Source of the DNA: Kuschelorhynchus macadamiae
Taxonomy: Eukaryota > Arthropoda > Insecta > Coleoptera > Curculionidae
Assembly: GCA_030620095.1 (NCBI GenBank)
Contig: JAUTXW010000328.1
Span: forward strand, 930,001 to 994,000
Reading direction: 5' to 3'
DNA length: 64,000 nucleotides
In this document: positions 49,743-60,649 of the stretch, one piece after another
Layout: every line of letters begins with the position of its first letter
Numbering within the stretch: the first letter of the stretch is position 1
Made by a program: the position numbers and the translations under genes
The notes under the pieces: model-generated
Told to the model about the DNA's origin: nothing
Database searches by the model: none
What the model saw: the letters and a program-made list of their open reading frames with translations, nothing else

Positions 49743-50941
49743 TGATTTTCATAAGGGTTATTTTCTAGACAAGAAAATTCGGTATTGGAGTCTTTATACG
49801 AATATTGCGAGTTATCGGTGTATTCCGGGTAATAATATTGAAATTCAGCATTGCTAGTTTGAAAATTTTCATTTTGATCATTATCGGCATTTATCGATTC
49901 GACTGATTGATTATATAGTTCTTCTACAACAATATTACGTTGTGAAGAATGTGGTTGTTGGTTTCTTCTAAGGGTTGTGTTCCCTGAAGAAGTATCCATC
50001 GGCTCAGGCTTTTGTTGGCGTGATATTCCAGAAGGAGTTGGGCGTTGATTTTGGGGGTTAAAAGATGGTCTTGGGGTAAAAGTGTTTCTTTGCATAAAAT
50101 TTTGATTTGGGAAATTCGATTGTCTAAAATTATTTGCGGGTTGCCTAAATTGTCCAAAGCCCATAAATTGATTATTTCCATTATTAAAATTTGGGATAGG
50201 TTGTTTATAAGAAGGCATAAAATTTGAAAATTGCTGAACGGGGTAATTCGAAAATATTGGTCTCACATTAGCAGGATAATGTGCTTGTGTATGCAAATTT
50301 ATTTTTGGTTTTTGTGAATTAAAATTTGGGTTTTTTGGTAATATGTTACTACGGTTCTTATAATACATAAAATTTTCTTCTTCCAAGGCACAGCTCATTG
50401 CCTCTTCTAAAGTAACTGGATTTTTTAATCTAACCACAAGTTGCATATGGTAGTTTAGACCGTTTATGAAGGTTTTTAATACTAAATTTCCATATTCATT
50501 AATTTTTAAAAGTTTTAGAGCTTGCGTTTCATTGCTTAAATTTACTTTGGAAAATAACAAACTGCGAGCATCTTGCAAACGCAGGCCAAATTGTTGCGGT
50601 GTTTCATTTTTTTCCGGTTTGGACGTTATTATATCTTGAATAATACAATCAATCGATCTATGGTCTGAAAAAGTCGAAATTATTGCAGCTTTTACTGCGG
50701 GCCATGTATTTAATTCTATTCTAGAACAAATAATATCGGCTGCCCTACCTACAAGTTTACTTAATATAGTATCGTGTAAACATACATTTATAGGTGCATT
50801 ATTGTCAGTTTTATTTCTATGATTATTATAAAAATTATCACAAGCATTAATAAATCTGTTTATTTGTTTTGGATTCCCATCAAATAAGGGAATATTGTCT
50901 GCCTGATATCTGACTAGTTGTAAATTAGGTTCAGTAGTCAT
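49685..50941 (-). CDS. gag: Gag polyprotein
   Basis: 418 codons, intact. The capsid-like region (about residues 1-200: IPLFDGNPKQINRFINACDN, TPQQFGLRLQDAR, LKTFINGLNYHM, EEAMSCALEEE) matches the gag fold of 17.6/297/gypsy relatives. Residues 200-340 are rich in Asn, Gln, Pro and Phe with no CCHC knuckle, as usual in this group. ATG at 50941 follows about 450 bp of leader. It overlaps pol by some 40-50 bases in the -1 frame. Confidence 0.9.
   Translation of the reverse strand: MTTEPNLQLVRYQADNIPLFDGNPKQINRFINACDNFYNNHRNKTDNNAPINVCLHDTILSKLVGRAADIICSRIELNTWPAVKAAIISTFSDHRSIDCIIQDIITSKPEKNETPQQFGLRLQDARSLLFSKVNLSNETQALKLLKINEYGNLVLKTFINGLNYHMQLVVRLKNPVTLEEAMSCALEEENFMYYKNRSNILPKNPNFNSQKPKINLHTQAHYPANVRPIFSNYPVQQFSNFMPSYKQPIPNFNNGNNQFMGFGQFRQPANNFRQSNFPNQNFMQRNTFTPRPSFNPQNQRPTPSGISRQQKPEPMDTSSGNTTLRRNQQPHSSQRNIVVEELYNQSVESINADNDQNENFQTSNAEFQYYYPEYTDNSQYSYKDSNTEFSCLENNPYENQIDFNEENFQENQISNNQT
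49718..49724 (-). promoter_or_regulatory. Candidate -1 ribosomal frameshift site, gag to pol
   Basis: Minus-strand heptamer A AAT TTT lies in gag phase (codons AAT TTT) inside the gag/pol overlap. In the -1 frame stops lie just upstream (TGA, TAA, TGA) and the frame is then open through protease, so the shift has to occur between here and the gag stop at 49685. The heptamer fits X XXY YYZ. Confidence 0.6.
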
Positions 50942-51388
50942 TATTTTACTTATTTGAATTAAATTAGAAAAAGGTGTTAGATTTCTTTCACAATTTAAAT
51001 TTCCAAAAGCTGATGTTAAATCTTCCAGTTTGCGGAATTACAAGAGACGTAAATATCAATATTTAAGATAGGATAAAAATAAAATGAAATAAGGAAAATT
51101 GAAAGGAAGCACTTACAGCAATGTACTGAAGATAATTCCAATTCTCATTCTTAAACTAGGGTCCAATAGGAGAGGCGATGTGGTCCTTTCCCTGGTTAGC
51201 AGCTATGAGGGTGGGACGATGTGTGTTCCCAAACTCGCACCAATAGGACGCTGGACGATGCTGTTCCAAATCCCTGGTCAATTTTTGAGTTTCTTAGTAC
51301 ACCCTGAAGATTTTTTAATTGTCCGATTTTTGCCACGAATCGTTGAGACGAAACCAGAAAATACGCACGATGCGCGACTGTTGGCAAT

Positions 51389-51406
51389 AATCCTACCGAC
51401 TGCGCC
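51389..51406 (-). promoter_or_regulatory. Primer-binding site, tRNA-Ser type
   Basis: Minus-strand GGCGCAGTCGGTAGGATT starts directly inside the 5' LTR, sharing its last T. I recall this as the tRNA-Ser-complementary site of 17.6/297/ZAM-type errantiviruses. Confidence 0.85.
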
Positions 51407-51607
51407 AGTTAACAACTCGAAACACGAGAAATTATTTTTAAAAAATCAATTTTATTTCATAAGCGTACAAAGAGAACTGACTACAAAATGCATTTTAGTT
51501 ATATTTATAAGTTCAGTAATGCTTATGTTGCATGAGAACGAAAAGATAAAAGTCTAAGAATTGCAAGTGCATAAATGCAGAATTGCATTTCTCACGGGAA
51601 CGTAACT
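51407..51607 (-). repeat. 5' LTR of the gypsy-group retrovirus
   Basis: 201 bp, one mismatch to the 3' LTR. Followed on the right by GTAG, the target-site duplicate. Confidence 0.97.
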
Positions 51608-53049
51608 GTAGAATACTTTTTTTGAAGCTTTTTTCAAGTGATTGAATGTTTTTATTTTGGCTGACATAGCAAAAAGACTGAATTTGTGAAAATTGCAAGG
51701 TGGCAAATAGAACTTATTATTGTCTTATTTGACACTGACAAGTAATGGTACAGGTCGTTTAATTAGTTATCAAATTATGGTAATCTAATATGGAGTACAT
51801 TCGGCTAAATGCTCTACAACCGTAACAAAAAACACGAAAAATCTTTATTTTTTGAATATTATTTAATGCTGAAAACATTGAAATAACTAAAAGTCCTGTT
51901 TAAAGACGATAATTTTGCGAATAAAAATGTGTGCACAAAGAGTTTCCGTGCGCAAAGTTCAACTTTGCACACGCAAATGAGTGCGCAAAGTCTTCGCGCA
52001 CGCTCGTAGAAAAATATTTTAATGTAAAATTAAGTGGATTTTTAGAAGCAAAGGGATTTTATTTTAGAAAAAAATTTAATGCGGGACATTGTTGCTAAGG
52101 GAAACACAATGCCGTAAGTGATTTTTTTTATCATGGTAACCTGAAAGATTTTAAGTCGTGTTTGCTTTAAAATTTTAAAAACTTGGAGATTAGGTTAAGC
52201 AATATAATTAGTCGAATTCGTGATTAACCATGTTTCGTTACAATATTCTTAATACTTATTAATAAAGGTCGTTATAAAAAAATTGAGTTCTGACGCTTTT
52301 TTTAACCTATTAAATAAAAATTTTATTTACCATGTCAAATAAAGACCCATTTTTGTTCCCCCAAAACAATTAGAAAAATGTTACTGTAGGTAACGACGAT
52401 AAAAAAAGATATTATTTATCAAAAATGAAAAATATCGTCTTAATTTTACATCCTACAGCAAATAGGTAAACTGATGTTTATGGTCCCAAAACAAACTGCT
52501 GCAATCCATTATCAGCGCGAAAGCACAGCGAACTTACAGATTAAAGTACATATGTGGTCAACGAATTGCTCGTAAATAATCGCAAAAAGGATTTAAAAGG
52601 ACAAAACTCCAAGAACAGTTAAGCACAATCGCTTACGCCACCACAAAGAATGCGGATACACACTGTGCGGTTACCGATGGGTTGGAATGCATACCTGCAA
52701 GAAAAAAAAACAAAGAGAATTAATTATTTTATAGGGAAATAACATCCGACAATAAAATTAAATAAAATTAGCTGTATAAATGAATTTAATGTGATGTAAA
52801 TAGTTTGCTGAAGGTAATTTATTTGCCATTTATTTTTATTGTTCAGCCGTAAATATACTAGATGTTTGAAATGTGTGCTCGTGCAAGCCATAAAATAAAG
52901 TATGAAATAATTTTATATTGCTGTTTTGCTTTTCGAAGAGGCTTTATAGAGGTATTCCTTTATTTGGTAAATTACCAATTCTGTATAAACTTGTTTAAAA
53001 TTTTCACTTTTTTTATTATTTAAGAGCTTATAAACTTTAAACGTTTTAT
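51608..53049. other. Unassigned; hairpin element near 51.95 kb
   Basis: The first bases continue the region 5' of the tyrosine recombinase gene. At 51949-51972 GTGCGCAAAGTTCAACTTTGCACAC is nearly palindromic and is followed by further GTGCGCAAAGT and CGCGCACGC stretches, resembling the hairpin at 40754-40851. A GC-richer block at 52590-52710 has no recognised product. Confidence 0.4.
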
Positions 53050-53465
53050 ACAGCCTGTCCGAGAAGTCTTAGTATGGAGTAATATCTCGACTACTAATAA
53101 AGATAAAAAGATTAAAATTTGGAAGTTGCTTGTATATAATATACCACCAAATCATTTTTTTTGACTGTGTAACCTTTTTTCATGCATCACACTAACATTC
53201 ACAATTCTTGTAAATGATTGGATTTTGTAAGAAACACTTGCTGCTTTAAGTAACCTTAAATAAAAAAATCAAGAGGAGCAAGGTCCGGTGACCGTGCTGG
53301 CCATTCAACAGCTCCAGGACATTTATTCAAGCGGCCATGAAATTCATTATGAAGATACTCTCTGACGGGTAAATAAAAGTAAGGGGCTTTCCATCCATCC
53401 CCCTTCACGTCCCCTAGAATGGATGAAAAAAGGTTAAGTAGCTAAAAAAGCTGATTTGATGATAC
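53050..53465 (-). mobile_element. Mariner-like deletion derivative with transposase scrap
   Basis: The left end ACAGCCTGTCCGAGAAGTCT is matched in inverted form by the right end of the related copy at 56562-56630. The centre (53225-53360), read on the minus strand, gives VEWPARSPDLAPLDFL-like text and the REYLHNEFHGRL block upstream of it. Only some 420 bp remain. Confidence 0.65.
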
Positions 53466-54389
53466 AACTGCCAAATAATATCTAACGGTTGATCTTGGGC
53501 GAAAGAAGTAAATTCACGAAAGAAACGTTTATGTTACCCCTAGAGACTTATACAATCTAGCTGATTTTTGATAAATTTTTGAAATGTAGTGTGCAAAATT
53601 TTTTTTGCTAGGTTTTGAACCTTCGTACTGGTGGCTTATCGATACTTCTTAGGAAAAAACGATTGAGTAGGTGAAAAGCTTTATACTTTTACTACAATAC
53701 GTAGCCACACATTACGCGTACAATGGGAACCTTTCGTCTTTTTTAAAAGATTTATTTAACTTCACTTGTATATTAGTTAGTTAGTTTGTTTGTATGTCTG
53801 GGTTAAATGTGGCAAGTAACTTTAGAAGCAGTTTTGCGACATCGGAATTAATTGAAATTTGGTATACGTACATAAACCCGATGACAATACAATATTATAG
53901 TGTATGGTGACTGTTTTATACAGGGTACGTAAAAAAGTGCTAAAAAATGCAAAATAAGATAAACGTAAAAAAACAGTTCCTGTTATCGGAATTGACTGAG
54001 ATTTGATACACATATATACACCCGATAACAATAGAATATTAGGGTATATTTGGGGGTATATTTGGTACAGACATTCTATGGATCTGGAGGCATTTTTCAA
54101 TGTACAACTTTTTGTATTTTTACCAGTGGTATTCGTAAGGGATTTGCTTTGAATAAGTTGGAAAGAAAAAATTGTACGGCTACTGTTTTTTCTTAAAATA
54201 AAAATTATGTTTGGAATGCTCATGCATTTCTGAGCAAATTTGGTAATGTTTTTTCGTCAGGCACACAGTTTTTGCTTATTTAATTTATAATGAATTGATG
54301 TTTCAAAAATGAAATCCCAATTTTTACTAACATTTACGGTTATTATTGTTTTATTAAACACATTTGATATCAAATGAATTGCTGGAAAT
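53466..54389. repeat. Unassigned sequence with a two-copy tandem repeat (53820-54075)
   Basis: ATCGGAATTAATTGAAATTTG ... ACCCGATGACAATACAATATTA (53840-53902) recurs as ATCGGAATTGACTGAGATTTG ... ACCCGATAACAATAGAATATTA (53979-54043). The 133-codon minus-strand frame across it (53822-54223) translates the repeat and is not a gene. TTAGTTAGTTTGTTTGTATGTCTGGGTTAAA precedes it. Confidence 0.6.
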
Positions 54390-54800
54390 GGGCTTCTTCA
54401 ACCATGATGCAAGCTGCAGCCCTCTTTTTCAAATTTTCCCGCACATGTGCACATATACTTGGAGCATTTCGTATTCTGTCACATCCTTGTATTATCTGGT
54501 TTCTAAGGTGGTCCTAATTTTAAATGGGATTTGTGTAAATTAATATTTTCAAGTGACCCCAGAGATAAAATCCAGTGGATTTAAATCAGGGGATCTTGCA
54601 GGCCACGGTTGCCATGGTAAGTTTCCACCTCTACTAATCTAACGGTTGGCAAATTGTTGGTTTAAATATTCTCGAGCATTTAAACTAAAATGTGCCGGAG
54701 TACCATCATAGCATAAGTAGGATGTCATTTAATGAAGTGTGTAAATCTTCTTCAAGAAATCATCTGTATGTAGCACCATCAAGTCTTATTAGGAGAAAAA
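54390..54800 (-). pseudogene. DD41D-type transposase remnant
   Basis: Minus-strand text in shifting frames: GTPAHFSLNAREYLNQQF (second-Asp block with the Asp lost to a shift), WISRGGNLPWQPW, PARSPDLNPLDF (54560-54610), then the C-terminal LENI-LHK ... LETR tail. More diverged than the other copies; no TIRs identified. Confidence 0.65.
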
Positions 54801-55204
54801 AAGGACCAACTATAAAATCAGAGATTATTCCCACCCGTACGTTTAATGAAAATTGATTTTGACAATCAGTAACCATACTTTTTAAATTTACGGTAGGGTA
54901 TGGACTTTTACGAATCAATTACCGCATCAGGTATTAGAAATTTTACTCGTGAATGTACAGAGTGCAAAAAAAAATAAATATAAAAAGAGAATGAGAATAT
55001 ATTTTTTTATATTTCCGTAGTGATCGCTTATTCGCTCAAGGCATGTATATTTTGTAAACTATCTTGTCACGTGAATAAACAAATAATACTACTTACTAAG
55101 AAGTAACGCCGTCGTGAAAATCAAACCTTGTCTTGCTGCGTATTGCAAAATTTCAGTTAACCTTTTAAATACTGGGAATCATATTTTATTTGTTTATTTT
55201 TTTC
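54801..55204. other. Unassigned AT-rich sequence
   Basis: No gene signal. A short (CT)n run, CCCTCTCTCTCTCTCTCTTT, lies at about 55203-55222 at the edge of the duplicated segment. Confidence 0.4.
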
Positions 55205-56285
55205 CCTCTCTCTCTCTCTCTTTAATTTTTAGGTTTATAAATTTTGTTTTTAGAAGTTTTTTGATATTATTAATAAACCATTTTTCTGTATAATTCGTAA
55301 GGAGTGGCTAAACTTAGAGAAAAACTATTAAACTAAAAGAAAACAACTGACTGCATTAATTGTTACATTAGTTCTACACCTAATTGACTTATATTCTTAA
55401 ACGGTTTATGTATATTCCGTATAAATTAATGTATTGCTACTGATAGGTACTGTCACGCTGTAATGCCTCTACTGAGAGTATTATGTAATAAATGAGTTCT
55501 TCCCAAAATATATTTTACAAAATCTTCATACAATGTAATTTATGATAAAAAAAGGAAATACATCAAATAAACCATGTTTTTGAGTTTCCGAGTTGCTTCT
55601 ATATTGCGTGCGAGAGTATTAATGCTTATATCAAGATTCTAAACTAATAAACTTTCGTTTATTTATAGTATTACTTTTAAAAATGTTAGGTTTTATTATG
55701 TTGGTAATATTTTTTGCTCGATTTTTTGTATCAATAATATTATAATAAGATGGTCTTTTACGCTTTTTTTGCTATCGCCCTACTGAAAACAAAGAAATTT
55801 AGGCAATTAGTTGCATGCAACAATTGAAATATACTTTAGTATCTATGTTTCATTAAGAAACAAAAGTTCTTGTTACACTACTTTTCGTAATAAACTTTAT
55901 AGGTTATTTCAATATCTTCCACATAAGGAGGTAGGGCATAAAGTATCGGGTTACCTGTATAATTTCATATCTGAGTAACTTAACCTTAATTCATAATTTC
56001 ATGAAGTTTTTCATTGCTCTATTATTCGGTTTAGTAACAAATGGTTTGAAGTTTCACTTTTATTTACAGTGTGCTGATGTAATTACCCTATTCTGATTTT
56101 TGAATTTTTTTGTCGCGCCATGATATTTTTTTGGTTTCTTTGTATCCACTATGACGTGCTGAATTCAAATATAAGCTCGGTTTTTACCTATTACCCAGAC
56201 GTTTTTTAGACAAGGGAAGTAGAATATAAAAATGGTAAAACCCAAACCATATGCATTCTAGTGAATTTTCTAAGAAAACATCACA
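55205..56285. repeat. Duplicated 1.08-kb segment, copy 1
   Basis: Runs from TTTAATTTTTAGGTTTATAAA to GTGAATTTTCTAAGAAAAC and recurs in direct orientation at 56745-57815 with roughly 90% identity by eye. It includes a strictly conserved stretch, TACTGATAGGTACTGTCACG. No coding potential is preserved between copies. Confidence 0.9.
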
Positions 56286-56640
56286 ATAACAATAATTTTT
56301 TGTTCTAATTCTTGTAAATTGTTGGGTTTTGTAAGAAACTCTTGCTCTTTTAAGTAACCCCAAATAAAAAAATCAAGAGGAGCAAGGTCCGGCGACCGTG
56401 CTGGCAATTCAACAGCTCCACGACATTCATTCAAGCGTCCAGGAAATTCATTATAAAGATACTCTCTGACGGGTAAAAAAAGTGCGGGGCGCTCCATCCA
56501 TCCCCCTTCACCTCCCCTAGAATGGATGAAAAAAGGTTAAATAGTCAAAAAATCTGATTTAATGATACAACTTCCAAAATTTTAATTTTTTGTCTTTACT
56601 AGTGCTCGAGATTTGGCCGATATTAAGACTTTTGTTTATA
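56286..56640 (-). mobile_element. Mariner-like remnant between the two duplicated segments
   Basis: The frame 56497-56270 reads VREYLYNEFPGRLNECRGAV, ELPARSPDLAPLDFFIWGYL, the C-terminal catalytic block of a DD41D-type transposase. The right terminus (56562-56630) mirrors the left terminus at 53061-53130. Closely related to the 53050-53465 copy (TCAAGAGGAGCAAGGTCCGG in both). Confidence 0.75.
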
Positions 56641-56744
56641 ATGGGATATTATTTTAAATAATATTATATTGTTTTTACATTTTAGATAATAGTTATCTTC
56701 CTTCTGTCTAACATGAAGGTTTAAAGGCCTAAGTTTAATTTTGA

Positions 56745-57815
56745 TTTTAATTTTTAGGTTTGTAAATTTTGTTGTTAAAAGTTTTCTGATATTATTAATA
56801 AACCATTTTTCTGTAGAGTTCGTAAGGTGTGGCTAAACTTAAAGAAAAACTACTAAACTAAATGAAAACAATTGCACTAATTGTTACATTAGGTCTACAC
56901 CTAATTAACTTATATTCTTAAACTGTTTATATATATTCCGTATAAATTAATGTATTGCTACTGATAGGTACTGTCACGCTGTAATGCCTCTACTGAGAGT
57001 ATTATGTAATAAATGAGTTCTTCACAAAACATATTTAACAAAACCTCCATACAATGTAATTTAGGATAAAAAAAGGAAATGCCTCTCTATTGCACGCGAC
57101 AGTATTAATGCTTAGATCAAGATTCTAAATTAACAAACTTTGGTTTATTTATAGTATTACTTTTAAAAATGTTTGGTTTTATTATGTTGGTAATATTTTT
57201 TGAATCAATAATAGTATAATAAATATAATAAGATGGTCTTTTACGCTTTTTTGTTAAGTTATCGCCCTACTAAAAACAAATTAAATATTTTTCCTATCTG
57301 AATGGCCGGTAGCAGATTCCATTAGTTGGATGCATGCAGAAATCAAACAATGCGGCAATTAGTTGCATGCAACATTTGAAATATTCTTTAGTATCTATTT
57401 TTCATAAGAAACAAAAGTTCTTGTTACACAAGCTTTCGTTATAAGCTTTATAGGTTATTTCAATATCTTCCACATAAGGAGGTAGGGCATACATTTTCGG
57501 GTTAACTGTATAATTTCACATCCGAGTAACTTAACCTTAATTCATAATTTCATGAAGTTTTTCATTGCTCTATTATTCGGTTTAGTAACAAATGGTTTGA
57601 AGTTTTGCTTTTATTTCCAGTTTGCTAATGTTGCAATTCCACTGTTCTGAATTTTGAAATTTTTTGTCGCTCTATAATATTTTTTGTGATCACTATAACG
57701 TGTTGAATTCAAAAATGAGCTCGGTTTTTACCTGTCGCCCATAAGTCTTTAGACAAGGGAAGAAGAATATAAAAGGGAGAGACCCAAACCATATGCTCTA
57801 GTGAATTTCCTGAGA
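56745..57815. repeat. Duplicated 1.08-kb segment, copy 2
   Basis: Direct copy of 55205-56285 at an offset of about 1.54 kb. It has small indels, including an extra 85 bp or so around 57280-57360 (GCATGCAGAAATCAAACAATG). Confidence 0.9.
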
Positions 57816-57899
57816 AAACAGAAACACTTTTATTTCAAAATATATTATTTTGTATCAAAAAAGTATAATACAATCAAATAAATTATTGTGTTCTTTTTT

Positions 57900-58237
57900 T
57901 TCGCTTGTATTCGCTAGGATCGGTTTCGTAGTTCGCTAACATGTTTGGGATCCGTTTTCCACCTACTGCTTCTCCATTTGAGCAGCTGGTGAAATTTTTC
58001 GCCGTGTTCATCTGAAACTGCACCTAAATTGGCAGGGAAGAATTCCAAATCGGAATGAAGAAAATACAGCTCAAGTAACATGTTACAACCTAACATTTTG
58101 TAGATTGGATAAGTTCTTCAACTATATTTTTTAGTTCTCTGATTACTCAAAATTGTCGTCTTTAAAACAATGTCGTATTTGCGGCCCAACAAACATTAAT
58201 TCTTTAAGCTTCGAATTTAAGGCTTTAACAAAAAAAT
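57900..58237 (-). pseudogene. Multi-copy arthropod protein of unknown function, C-terminal part
   Basis: Minus-strand text: FFVKALNSKLKELMFVGPQI, RHCFKDDNFE, then frame 58096-57914 MLGCNMLLELYFLHSDLEFF, PANLGAVSDEHGEKFHQ. I recall the LGCNMSLKxHFLHSHLxxFPxNLGAVSDEHGERFHQ pattern from a highly repeated, presumably transposon-derived arthropod family with no assigned function. Stops separate the blocks. The matching N-terminal half is at 60103-60640 in the same orientation. Confidence 0.65.
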
Positions 58238-59709
58238 TATAAGCCCTAGTTTTATCACAGTTTAAGAAAGAAACAGTTCTCTCACTCCTTTGTTGTGCTC
58301 CCAAAAGCCGGCCTTTTTTGCGAGCGGTCGTAAATCACAGCGAACACCTGGAGCTAACAGCTAGATGCGAGGTATACGAGGGCGCGCATTATTTTATCGC
58401 AATGTATACATCTAATCGATTGTGTTTCAAAAACATTCTATCAAGTTCTTAGAAATAGCACTTAAATGGCATCAAATGTTCAAATTCTAAGGGGATGATT
58501 GCTCACATATACGTAGAAACTAGATTATTTACAACAAAAATCAATATTTAAAAAAAACTGAAATTATCTACAAGGTTAAATTCGTCTGCATTTAATAAGC
58601 CAAACCAAGAGCAAGTGTCTGCCCCTTTTCTCAAGACGATCTCCACACTCTAGGTATCATCTTACAGTCTCCAGAAAATATAATCTAATAAGAACTGAAA
58701 GGCCCTTGCGCTATAAATACCAGGAAATAAATATGTCAGCACGCACGCGGCTTACAGTACAGATTATTTTTAACTCTATATAACTACCAAATAAACATTT
58801 TTTAAATGCCTTAAATTTATTCATGATAACTTTATCGCAGTTTTGAGTCGGTAACTTTATAGGTGTCTTAAGATGAGTCAAAAACACTACAAGAGTCATT
58901 GATCCAATGCAAGGGTTTTAACGCTCACACACATAAAACAAACCACAAAACTGTTAAGCATTTATATTAAATAAGTTTTATATGAAAGCCCTATTGTTGC
59001 CATTAAATCCCTTTATTAAACAGTTTGCTCCTAACAGCTATCTTTAAACATTTTGGTTTTAATATTAACAACAAATAGTAATAAGTGCTTTAAAATATAA
59101 AGTAGAATGTTTTGTAAAGCGTTCTTAAAACTTTCTTTTGTGAATAAATACTAATTGATGCTGGACAGTAAGGAAACCTATTACAATTCCATAGAACAAA
59201 AACGGATTTTTGTGAAAATAAGTGGTTAAATGCGATTTAAATAGTTACTTTAATTTATCAGAAGCATGGTAAATATCTTAAAATAAGGAATAGTCAATTT
59301 ACAACTCCACACAAGTTACCGTCCCAACAATATTGCAAATCGTTTTCCTCTTCAAGTTGCATCGGACACTTAAGAGAAGAAACCTTTCCCCGTTAAGACA
59401 GCGGCGAAAGAAAATAGATTTTTTATTTTTCAAATAAACTTCCCCTAATTTTGGCGATAGGTAAATAAACAAAAAAATATTGATATTTAAAAAACTCAAA
59501 TTGAACACAATCGGTTCATGCTAGGTTAGGCAGGAGTCGTTTATAGTTTTTAAGGCTGAATGTAAATTTTTAAAGCAAAACTAGTAATGGTATATTATTA
59601 AGATACAAAATTTGAGAAAAATCGTTACTATGTCCATTTTTACCGGAATTAAATTCTTCGCCAAATTTCCGTAATGAAAATTAATAATAAACAACTTTTT
59701 AAAAGTTCT

Positions 59710-59955
59710 TTAAACATACCTTCCTGGAGCTGGATCTTGAGAAATTTGAAAAGATGACACATTTTCCCTATTTATGTTAACGTCACATCCATCAACACTG
59801 CAGTAAAAGGAATGACTAGCTTGAGAAGCCATTTCTATATTTTGGCTCACCGCGTACAACGCTCCGAAAACACGTAAGTTTAAGACACCGCAACCGTGAC
59901 CTGCCGACTGACCGTTAGAAGCGGCAGTTGGTAGGTGCGGGAGGCGCGTCGGCAA
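59710..59955 (-). CDS. Possible first coding exon of a host gene
   Basis: ATG (59830-59832 region, context AGAAATGG) opens MASQASHSFYCSVDGCDVNI, NRENVSSFQISQDPAPGR. The exon would end at GGAAG followed by GTATGTTT, an excellent 5' splice site (about 59719). Upstream lies the most GC-rich, CpG-rich stretch of the area (59850-59950), which fits a 5' UTR or promoter. The Cys-containing segment does not match a domain I can name, and no second exon was found downstream. It could instead belong to an unknown element. Confidence 0.35.
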   Translation of the reverse strand: MPTRLPHLPTAASNGQSAGHGCGVLNLRVFGALYAVSQNIEMASQASHSFYCSVDGCDVNINRENVSSFQISQDPAPGRYV

Positions 59956-59994
59956 GAGGAAAATTTATTGCGGAATAGCCAAGTGCTTATTACT

Positions 59995-60098
<104 letters not shown>

Positions 60099-60102
60099 GA
60101 CT

Positions 60103-60640
60103 TTGGTTTTATGTGCAGAGGAGGTAAACAAATGTTCTGCTGCTCTATTAAATGTGTTTCAGACCGGGCACAATGTTTTTACGTAGCGGCTATTCTTCAC
60201 CGACATAATGTTGGTTTCTGGCTCTCCTGTTCAATTCACATAAAGAGCAATAATATTTGGTGTAGCCACTCTTTAGTCCTGTGAATATTTCGACAACTTT
60301 TAGATCTCCTTATAAAAAAGGCCAAGTTCGTTCATTAAACCCGGAATATCATGACAGTAAACTAAGTTATTTGCCATTGAGAAAAATACTGTCAGCATTT
60401 TCCGAAACGTGAAAATTTTCACTCCTTTTTGTAAAAGATTCCACTGCTGTAAACGATATCCAAGCAGCTGCGCCTTTATTTTGGGAAGATTCAAGTCGCG
60501 TATAAGATCGTTGAACTCTTCCTGAGATGGGGCTGTTTACGGCCACTACATTCATAATCGCCTTCCTCTTGAAAACTTGGATCGGCTTTTGGTTCAAAAG
60601 CACAGGTATGCTGGAAGCGTCATGAAGTATAGGTATCATC
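60103..60640 (-). pseudogene. Multi-copy arthropod protein of unknown function, N-terminal part
   Basis: Reads SQEEFNDLIRDLNLPKIKAQ, LLGYRLQQWNLL, KGVKIFTFRK, NLVYCHDIPGLMNELGLFYK, then in another frame SGYTKYYCSLCELNRRARNQ and PPLHIK before the break. I recall the LVRDLNLxKxxAELLxSRLxExNLL / VYCxDIxGLM / GGYTKYPCFLCxWDSRA order from the same family as the 57900-58237 fragment. Several stops; a pseudogene. Confidence 0.65.
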
Positions 60641-60649
60641 GCTCCAATA

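Larger units (their letters stand above)
43963..51607 (-). mobile_element. Gypsy-group endogenous retrovirus (errantivirus-like) with env
   Basis: Complete layout on the minus strand: 5' LTR (51407-51607), primer site, gag, frameshifted pol, env, polypurine tract, 3' LTR (43963-44163), with a GTAG target duplication (43959-43962 and 51608-51611). LTRs begin AGTTA and end TAACT like those of Drosophila gypsy/17.6 relatives and differ at one of 201 positions. Pol carries one nonsense codon and one frameshift, env two adjacent stops, so this copy cannot make all proteins despite its young LTRs. Confidence 0.96.

Noticed and set aside
52590..52710. Possible host exon in a GC-richer block
   Set aside because: No open frame longer than about 30 codons continues through it, no splice pattern was convincing and no family was recognised.
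53822..54223. 133-codon minus-strand frame
   Set aside because: It spans a two-copy tandem repeat and its predicted protein simply repeats the same text; no domain is seen.
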